NCBI GenBank assembly: GCA_027946555.1
Contig: JAPEVC010000003.1
Location: 186,001-250,000 of the forward strand
Direction: 5' to 3'
DNA length: 64,000 nt
Origin: Gnomoniopsis sp. IMI 355080
Taxonomy: Eukaryota; Ascomycota; Sordariomycetes; Diaporthales; Gnomoniaceae
Below the pieces are notes generated by a model that saw nothing but the letters and a program-made list of their open reading frames with translations, made no database searches and was not told the origin of the DNA. How positions within the stretch are numbered: the stretch's first letter is position 1; each line of letters opens with the position of its first letter. Shown in pieces: positions 56,976-64,000 of the stretch. Made by a program: the position numbers and the translations under genes.

Positions 56976-58223
56976 CACTGCTATGAAAACCAGATCGTCT
57001 TATGAGTATACTGGACGTTCTTGGACTCGAGCCTTTGTATCGTTCTCTTCACTTTTGGTGTGAGCGTATGATGGCAGATGGACTCGAAAGAGTGTGAAAT
57101 GAAAATTTAGGTTGCATGTGCTCTTGTGCAGGATGGGCCGCGCCGTCCCGCTCGACCCAAACTGTCGGTACCTAGGGGAGAAAAAGAGGTGCGAAGAGCC
57201 AACCACCTAATGCGTTGACGCTGTTCCTTATCATATTAATGCTCATTCGAATATCGATTACCCTTGTCTCATGGCTGAGGGAGTGTTATCTAGGCGATCA
57301 AGAGAATAGGAAGCATGCGAGCCCTACGAGACTGAACGTGCAGCACATTCCGGGCAGATCATTTGGAACTCGCGTAGTACAGATCAATTGACCGAGATCT
57401 CGAACAGAGGCATCCTCTTGAATCTTCGATCTTCTCCATATGGCTCTTTCTTCCATCCGTGAATCGATTCTCCGGGCTGTTTACGATGCAAAATTTCTCC
57501 CTGGACCGGCTTCCAACCTGGTATTGGCTGGTAGAGCCGCGAATCCGTCCCCCACTTCACCTATCGCTGGGACTGACACAGCCGCGAGGATTTCATGTTG
57601 AACCAGACGTAGCCCGAGCTCCGAAACTAATTTCCAAGGATGGACGTACAAGTGCAGAACTCATAGTAGCATTATATGGCATGTCTATGACTTAGACTAG
57701 CAGTGCCAGCACCCAGCCAGTCACAGGTATACAGACAGACCAGCTGGTGCTGATGTTGGCAGAATCATTATCTTTAATGTCAATAGACGTTGAGACTGAT
57801 CCAGTCAGACTTCAGCGTATGCGTCGGGAAAGCTCATTCACTCGCGAAGAGTTGTGAGGAAGGAGGATCTGAGGAGGTTTCGTGGTACGGCCCGCTGCAC
57901 ACTTATCCGCCAAGGGTCTAGCGTACAGTCGTGGTTCTTATCAGAGTTCCATTGAATTTGGCACAAGATGTGATAGTACGTACTCTCCTTCGTCACAAGC
58001 CGGGAAAGCTTGTCACCAAGAGTGCAAGTCACAAGCCATCCGCTCACTCCAGCTTCCGCCCACACCTCGACTTCAATTGAACACGCACATCACTTTGACC
58101 ACGCGCAAATGTAAGAAGCCTTTTACAATACGCACAGAATCACCTCTCAATCGAAAGGAAAGTCGCCGATATTATCATCTTCTCATATCTTTACACAGTC
58201 CGCTATACCTGCATGTCGACACG
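56976..58223. promoter_or_regulatory. Divergent promoter region of NCS2 and the possible Mediator gene
   Basis: A 1.25-kb spacer. It contains a TACCTAGG-type element at 57167-57177. Open frames are short and unconvincing. The right end (58080-58223) is rich in C and A and is probably leader sequence. Confidence 0.5.
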
Positions 58224-59493
58224 ATGAGCGGCAAGACAAACGCCTCGCCGCCTGCCCAGCGGCACATGGCGGACAATCTCAACGATCAGTTGGGCGTCAT
58301 TGTGAGTGCAAACCTCTGACGTGCATGAAATGAACCTCGCTCACTTCTTTTCTCGTACAGATCGTACAAATGGGCCATATTATGAGGACTCAAGTCGCCC
58401 ACCAGGACCGCGCAGAGATCATTGTCGAGCATGCCAGGAAGAAGATGCTCGAGGCCACAGACAGCTTCCATTCAACCCTCGACAATTTGGAAATCGAGAT
58501 TGTGAGTTCTGACAGGTGTACCTGGACCAATCCCGGCTATCAAGACTGTGTTTAACTGTTTGGTAGATGCGCGCAAAAGCCGTCTTCCAAAGAGACCTCA
58601 ATCAGCTTCGTGGAAAGAAGCAACAGGAGGCTGCTGCAACAACTCAAGTCGCACCACCAGCACCCATGGTCATCGATCTGGACGGTCTAAAGCCGGCAGG
58701 ACCTACAGTTCCCGTTGCACCTATGATGGCCACAGGATCCTCTCCTTTTGTCGCAAACCACGGCATTCCCAAGGCAGAAGGCAAGCCCGTCGCTCCCTTC
58801 CCGGATATGGGTGCCCCTGTTATCCCCCCCTCCAAGCCGGCCGAAGCCGTACCCTTCGCACGTACCAAACCTCCTGTCGACCAGAAGCATCCATCGCCCA
58901 AGCAGACAAAGCAGCCGACTCCAAAGCCAGCACACAAGCCCGCGCCCAAGTCAAATCCCCCGTCCGGCCGGATGACCAACAAACCAAACCCATTGGCCAA
59001 CACGCAGAAGCAGGTGCCTAGACCGTCTGCCACGGCGCCACCTTCCGCACCGGCCATGGCGCCAGCTCCCACGCCTATTCCGACTGCACCTATGCCCGTC
59101 CCTACTGCGCCAATGTCGGTCGCTCCAGCTGCTCCAATGGCCCCAGTGGCTGCAAGTCAAGCTCCGCCACCGCCTACGACCAGTGCACCACCCGCGACGC
59201 AGAACCCGTTCACCAATGCCACGTTTACGCTGGATCCAACGAACAATGATGCAACAATGCCATCAGGTGGAGGAGATACCAACCTGGATATGCCTATGAT
59301 CGACATGGATACTTTCGGGACTGGTGCCTCAGGAAGTCAGGGCGACACGGGCAACAACGACACCACCATGGACGACCTAGATCATTTCTTTGACCTGGGA
59401 GGCGACAACTCAAACAACAACGCTGATTCGTCAGATTTTAATAATATTGACGATTACATGAATGGCGATTTCGACTTCGACGGGTTTGAATGA
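58224..59493 (+). CDS. Coiled-coil protein with acidic tail, possible Mediator subunit 2
   Basis: Exons 58224-58301, 58361-58501 and 58567-59493 encode 381 residues. Residues 15-105 form a helical, coiled-coil-like block (VQMGHIMRTQVAHQDRAEII, KKMLEATDSFHSTLDNLEIEI, AKAVFQRDLNQLRGKK). This resembles the N-terminal helical part of fungal Med2, but I cannot confirm it. A long Pro/Ala-rich region follows (repeats such as PTAPMPVPTAPM). The C-terminal 60 residues are acidic and Asn-rich with spaced aromatics (DDLDHFFDLGG, DDYMNGDFDFDGFE), like an activation domain. Exons 1 and 2 end at codon boundaries with GTGAGT donors. It is probably nuclear. Alternatives are another tail-module subunit or an unrelated coactivator. 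Confidence 0.6.
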
Positions 59494-60255
59494 GGAGCAT
59501 GGCTTGCGAGCTTAGCAGAGCATGGTGGAACACCAGCTATGGAACCATACAGTAACGAAGTATTACTCTCGCCTGCATGCTTGCGCCTTGTATTTCCCAA
59601 CCAGCCTCAGTCAAGACTGGCTGCATCGATGACCCAGGCACATCATTCGTCGGCGACGCGATAGCTGGAACTGGAGCTGTTGGCAAACCTGATGCTGGAT
59701 ATCTGCTTGACATTCTGTCAGCGGTATAACCTGTTCATATGCAACCGGTTGATTTGTACTTTTGGAGCTCGATCGGTCAACCTCCAGTCCAGTCAGACTC
59801 ATTTGCAACGAGGACCATAGACAAAAGGTTGGATGAGTGTTCATTGCCATCTCGCAGCAGTCTCGTCAACGCGGTGTAGCTAGTTGGACCTTATGCCACG
59901 CCGCACGATACCGAGGATGAGCAAGATGTTGATCAAGTGTCGGTAGAGGTTATTCCCATCATCCATCTCATTCACATAGTGGATGTGAGTGTGGTCTTCT
60001 GTTCCATACGAGCAGCGGAGGCGCCTCATGAATGACCGGCATGGAATATCCATCCGCGAGAAGGAACTTTCACAGCAATCAGACGACTTGGTCACGTCTT
60101 TTGTTCAGCAGACCCCGGGCATTCAGTCGCATAATGCTGGCCTGCTCTACCGCTTGTTCTCCCGCAGGATTCGAAATGCAACCGAGCTGTCTGTCAGAAC
60201 ACTTATCGCACAATAAGTATGAGTCACTACCTAAACGCTTGTTTATTTCACTACC
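59494..60255. other. Convergent spacer
   Basis: About 760 bases lie between converging stop codons. No gene, repeat or RNA is evident. Confidence 0.55.
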
Positions 60256-61515
60256 TCACGGGCCTTGCGAAATATTCCACATTCCTCCCAATAATGGTGG
60301 AAAATCCGGGTTCCGCCATCCCTGCCATTCATAGTCATATACGCCCCAAGTTTCATTATAATCAATGACCCCATTTCGGATATAATAACTTCCCTGGATG
60401 GCCCACAGCGCCCACTCCGCATCATTGCTCTCCATGTACCCGACCAGACAGCTCAGGTAGTCATAGTCGCCACTGCTCAACCCGGCTGTGCTATCACCAC
60501 CGGTCATGGCCACGCCAAATTCGCTAAGGATAAGCGGCGCAGTGTAATTCTCGCCCTGGCTGAGCACGAAGCCGTCGAATTCCCCATAGAGGCCCTTCTC
60601 AACGGTACAGCTGCCAAAATCCAAGGCGAACGTCACCGTGAAGCTGTACGCATGCATCTCCCACACGTGCTTGCCCTGCCAAGGCGTGAAGTCCAGGCCG
60701 CGATTCTTCAAAAAGCTCAGATCCGTTGCGGATAGCCCACCACCGACCACAACCAGCACGTCCGGGTTCGTTTCGTGCACTAGCGTCGCCGCCTGGCTGA
60801 TGTACGTATACCAGTCATCATACGGCCCGTTGAACGCCTGTAGTCCGCTCTGTCGGATTTCGTTCCGCAAACTCATGCCGATGACGCCCTCTTGCGATCC
60901 GGACCACTCAGCGACCGCCTGCAGCCCCTCCAGCCACTCAGACGTATTGAAGTAGCGGCTGTTTTCTGCGATGTAGCCGAAAGCCGTGTCCCACCAGCCA
61001 TTGCCGTCTGTCAGGTTGCAGCACCACTGCGCGCGGCTAACATGATTGTCGAGAATTGTCATCACGCCGTTGGCCCACAGGTTGGAGATGACCTCGCCAT
61101 AGACATCGCGCACAGTGGCCGTCTCCAAGAAAGGGTTCTGCTGGACAGCGGATGTGTATATCGCGGTCACGTTGTCCAGGTGCTCGGGGACGCCGGCGAG
61201 AGCGACCGAATTGGTGAAAGCGTCCGAGACGGCCTCATCGGGGTTCAACGCCCAATCGATGCTGTAAGTCAGGCGCACGCAGTTGAAGCCTGACGAGGCG
61301 ATGAAAGCGGTAATATTGGCAATCGAGTTGCGGTGCAGGCCTTCCGGGACATGTGTTTCCATGTGGCCTGCCCAATTTACACAGCGGAGTTTAACGCGGG
61401 CGCCGGTGCTGTCGAGGATCCAGCGGCTGGAGGTCGAGAGAGGGAGGGACGGAGCGGCCTGAGCCGTGAAAATGAGGGCGACAAGGCCGAAGAAGAGGGC
61501 TTTGAGGAAAGCCAT
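60256..61515 (-). CDS. Secreted glycoside hydrolase family 5 enzyme
   Basis: A single exon of 419 residues. Residues 1-20 are a signal peptide ending AQA, so the enzyme should be secreted. The GH5 (clan A) barrel is recognisable: RCVNWAGH, GFNCVRLTYSIDW, TILDNHV, then the acid/base glutamate E219 in SLRNEIRQS (the NE pair) and the nucleophile E332 in LILSEFG. HAYSF and a late WAIQGSYYIRNG are also typical. Several N-glycosylation sites (NIT, NVT, NLT, NTS, NYT, NET, NIS) support secretion. The substrate cannot be told; endoglucanase-like beta-glucan or related glycosidase activity is likely. It is one of the few intronless genes here. A TATATAATT-type element lies about 110 bases upstream (61627-61636). 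Confidence 0.9.
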   Translation of the reverse strand: MAFLKALFFGLVALIFTAQAAPSLPLSTSSRWILDSTGARVKLRCVNWAGHMETHVPEGLHRNSIANITAFIASSGFNCVRLTYSIDWALNPDEAVSDAFTNSVALAGVPEHLDNVTAIYTSAVQQNPFLETATVRDVYGEVISNLWANGVMTILDNHVSRAQWCCNLTDGNGWWDTAFGYIAENSRYFNTSEWLEGLQAVAEWSGSQEGVIGMSLRNEIRQSGLQAFNGPYDDWYTYISQAATLVHETNPDVLVVVGGGLSATDLSFLKNRGLDFTPWQGKHVWEMHAYSFTVTFALDFGSCTVEKGLYGEFDGFVLSQGENYTAPLILSEFGVAMTGGDSTAGLSSGDYDYLSCLVGYMESNDAEWALWAIQGSYYIRNGVIDYNETWGVYDYEWQGWRNPDFPPLLGGMWNISQGP

Positions 61516-63305
61516 GGTTTCAGCGGTGTCGAAATCCAGGGCTTTCAGTTTCGAAGCACTCTGCAGGGCCTGGGGGGCTTGCCTTCCAAAACAAAGCAAT
61601 GAAGGCTCAATATTGAGGACGTGACCATATATAATTAATGCGTGATGGGTTCGTGATAGCTCCACTTATGATGAAGTAGGCAGATACCACTCGGTCCCTG
61701 AGGTGTTTGTTGTTCCTGATGGCAAAAGGATCTACACTTTTGCAGGTATTATGTATAAGAGCACCTGGATGAAGCGTCTATCGTCTTTCCGATTTACATT
61801 AAGGAAAAGACGGAAATTAAGAGAGTCGAACGGCGCGCGAAGCAGTGGATATACGATCAGCTCGATGCTTCCCAAGAAACCCAGGGCGCACAAGTGACTG
61901 CAAAAGAGGCAGATGCAAGAACAAGCGTGACCACCACTTGCAATGCAAAAAATGTCAAGCCACCTGCAGTCCGTGACCGCATCAATCATACACAAAACGA
62001 GCAAAGAGGAGAGGCGGTGGCCCGGTATTGTAGTAAAAAGAAAAGCAGCAGCACAACCCCTGGTGGCGTCACTTGGGCCCAGATCTTGGTCAAGCCGATA
62101 TAATTCAAATGGAATATGTAGTATTCGGACCACCCGGTACATATACCCCCCTCCCCAAAATCGAGCCGCGCGCAGATGGGAGGGTGGCCATCGTGACTCG
62201 AGATGCTGATTCGACCACAAGCCAGCACGGAGGGTAAATCTGCAGCCCAAAAAAGAACAAAAAAAAAGGTCACCAATTCCGGCCGGTTACCGAGGATTGC
62301 GCAGCAGCCCTTCTTTGCCTCGAGGACATACAGGACTAGACCCTGGCCCGGGGTCAGGAAGCACAGTGATAGGTTGACAGGTCGCAGGAAGCAAAATAAG
62401 CCAACTTTGCGTCAAATCATCAGGTAGCATTCAAAGCCTTGACCATTTGACGTCAAGCATCCCCATGATGTGATTGTTCGGCACATACGGAGTTATGATT
62501 GGGGCTTTGAAGGCGTGTGCGTTCGCGTTCCAGCTTCTAGGAGGGCGTGAGGGTGGCTTGAATAGGAGAAAGTCAGATGAGGCGATATGACTGGACCTCG
62601 GGAGGTGGCGTTTGTGCAGCTTTGCACTTGGCCTTGCTGCATATTGATGAACTGCTACTAGCAACAGAAAGAGTCTAGACGCCGGTACCTAGCCTCTTGC
62701 AATTGTCCCGTCCCTTTTTTGTATTCGTCTTGTCTAGTAGCTTTGACCCTTGCTATATTTGGCCATTTATGTTGGTTGACCTGGGGGTATATTCAATGCG
62801 TCTCTTGACAGCCGCCGCAGGTTCACGTGCCACTTATTGGACTGCGATGTATTTGAGATAAAGAAGGCAAAATAGCTAACATCCACTTCTCGCAGTATCG
62901 TTTTGGGAGTTGTCCATCCAAGGGTCCCGGAAATGACCAGTTCCGAAATGTGCAAGTGATCAGTTGTGAGTGGATGCACGCATGCGACTTGTTCTCATGG
63001 TGTGTCGCACTGCACGTTGCTTCAGTAAAAACAGGTAATACTCGGAAGGTGGTATCAAATGTTCATTCTCGTGGCTTCATAGATACAGGGCTTTGCACGC
63101 AGCTGTGTGCAGCATGATGAAAGCTAGGTACCTAAGTACAAAGATAATTGTTTGCCCAGAATGCCCCCGCACCCTCTCCAGGGGTATACAGCCGGCAATG
63201 CCTGTGCCGGCTGGGGTCTAAATAATAGCATGCTCGCTCCTCCAAAAACAGCCAAAATGCAGTATTCGCTCCATGGGTATATGAGTTGTGACGTAGGAGA
63301 ATGCC
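61516..63305. other. 1.8-kb spacer upstream of the GH5 gene
   Basis: It holds the GH5 promoter, with TATA-like 61627-61636, and TACCTAGGTA-like elements at 62684-62692 and 63124-63140. I see no gene; the open frames are short and without family features. Confidence 0.5.
61627..61636 (-). promoter_or_regulatory. TATA-like element of the GH5 gene
   Basis: ATATATAATT lies 112-121 bases upstream of the GH5 start codon. Position and composition fit a TATA box of an inducible secreted enzyme; it is inferred only. Confidence 0.4.
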
Positions 63306-63950
63306 TCATGCCACCGTTGGGTTGGATCCCCCAACAGCCATTTTCGCCTCGAGTTCCTTCCTTTTGGCTAACAAGCTCTTGAAGGCGCCGAGGCACTTCA
63401 CTAGAGAGTCCTCGTCATGAGCACAGAGCCTATAGCTCTTCTCCTCCGTAATGATCTGCAGGCAGTGTTTTTTTGTCCGGCTCATTGGATCGATATCGAC
63501 CACGCTGAGGATCATATTCATGCTGACGAGGAACTGGACAGTGTACTCTGACTCGTCCTTGTAAAGGATTAGGTTTCTAGGCCTCAGGACAGCCCAGCTG
63601 TTCTTCCACTGGCGCACTGCGCCTTTGCTGCGCAACCACCAAAGCCAACCCTGCCAGATAATGCGATCCGGGTCTTGATCAATATTGAGTCCACTGAGCT
63701 GGCTGGCATTTCTAGCACCAACGCTTGGTCGAGGGACTGCCGCCGAAATTGACGTGGGAGGTGTCTGAACAGCTAAGCTCTCGATGGACGCGCCGCGATA
63801 GCGTTGAATGTCCGAATCCGAAAAATCTGAGTGCGAGGCCCAGTCTGAGAGGCCCGAGGACTCGACAGTGATCGAGGGCCGTCGCGGATTGTATGAGGGT
63901 CGCCTGAAGCTGTGAAGGTGCAAGTCGACAGGTTCCGGTGAACTGGACAT
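63306..63950 (-). CDS. PH-domain protein
   Basis: A single exon of 214 residues from a real ATG at 63950. The N-terminal 90 residues are Ser/Pro/Arg-rich and disordered (PSYNPRRPSITVESS is a likely phospho-region). From about residue 97 to 200 the sequence follows a pleckstrin-homology fold: WQGWLWWLRSKGAVRQWKNSWAVLRPRNLILYKD, then the mid-domain strands and the ending helix EDSLVKCLGAFKSLLAKRKELEAKM. The Trp in the last helix is replaced, but the pattern is clear. PH domains bind phosphoinositides or proteins at membranes; partners are unknown. The protein may be longer if an upstream exon lies beyond the window. Confidence 0.75.
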   Translation of the reverse strand: MSSSPEPVDLHLHSFRRPSYNPRRPSITVESSGLSDWASHSDFSDSDIQRYRGASIESLAVQTPPTSISAAVPRPSVGARNASQLSGLNIDQDPDRIIWQGWLWWLRSKGAVRQWKNSWAVLRPRNLILYKDESEYTVQFLVSMNMILSVVDIDPMSRTKKHCLQIITEEKSYRLCAHDEDSLVKCLGAFKSLLAKRKELEAKMAVGGSNPTVA

Positions 63951-64000
63951 ACATCCCTCACGGTCTTGTAAAATGCGGCCCGAGCCTGCATCCTTTTGTA
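63951..64000. other. Right edge
   Basis: Only 50 bases remain upstream of the PH-domain start. Nothing further can be said. Confidence 0.5.

Noticed and set aside
1..64000. tRNA, 5S rRNA or CRISPR arrays
   Set aside because: I looked for B-box-like GGTTCGANTCC words, dispersed 5S sequence and regular spacer arrays on both strands and found none that fold or repeat properly.

Overview
This window is nuclear DNA of a filamentous ascomycete (Pezizomycotina), most likely a sordariomycete. Genes are dense and lie on both strands. Introns are short (about 49-130 bases) with GTRNGY-type donors, CTRAY branch points 10-25 bases before the acceptor, and CAG/TAG acceptors. Protein sequences are typically fungal. 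There are no operons, rRNA, tRNA, CRISPR arrays or intact transposons that I can see. Exon structures were worked out by eye from splice signals, reading phase and family conservation; outer coordinates run from start codon to stop codon.

Layout. 2851-7782 (+) translation initiation factor eIF4G; 8980-13624 (-) DNA polymerase alpha catalytic subunit; 14351-16497 (+) mitochondrial PPR protein; 16802-18364 (-) an unrecognised protein with a puzzling in-frame stop; 19130-19591 (-) a doubtful small ORF; 20399-21468 (-) KTI12; 24142-26384 (+) Zn2Cys6 regulator; 26696-28517 (-) U-box cyclophilin; 28996-30902 (+) PTM1-type seven-TM Golgi protein; 31290-33003 (-) NDUFAF7-type methyltransferase; 33572-35036 (+) CDK11-like kinase; 35652-36611 (-) secreted, membrane-anchored Ser/Thr-rich protein; 38769-40581 (-) RRM protein; 41426-44192 (-) DCP2 decapping enzyme; 45878-47346 (+) ribonucleotide reductase small subunit; 47954-48489 (-) SRP21/SRP9; 49058-50175 (-) OAC1 carrier; 50702-51983 (+) SWD2; 53353-55291 (-) unnamed multi-TM protein; 55689-56975 (-) NCS2/CTU2; 58224-59493 (+) possible Mediator subunit; 60256-61515 (-) secreted GH5 glycosidase; 63306-63950 (-) PH-domain protein.

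Most of the window is housekeeping: translation and mRNA decay (eIF4G, DCP2), tRNA wobble-uridine modification (KTI12, NCS2), DNA precursor synthesis and replication (RNR small subunit, POL1), transcription and chromatin (SWD2, CDK11-like, possible Med2), protein targeting (SRP21) and mitochondria (NDUFAF7, OAC1, PPR). The accessory part is the Zn2Cys6 regulator, the GH5 enzyme, the cell-surface protein and two gene-poor stretches (18365-20398 and 21469-24141).

I found no clear new multi-gene system. The most interesting signals concern gene expression: an 884-base ATG-free leader before eIF4G; a 366-base in-frame, splice-bounded segment inside eIF4G; two upstream ORFs chained by ATGA overlaps into the CDK11-like gene; an in-frame TAG that only splice choice can remove; six leucine-rich motifs in DCP2; and a dispersed TACCTAGGTA palindrome in spacers.
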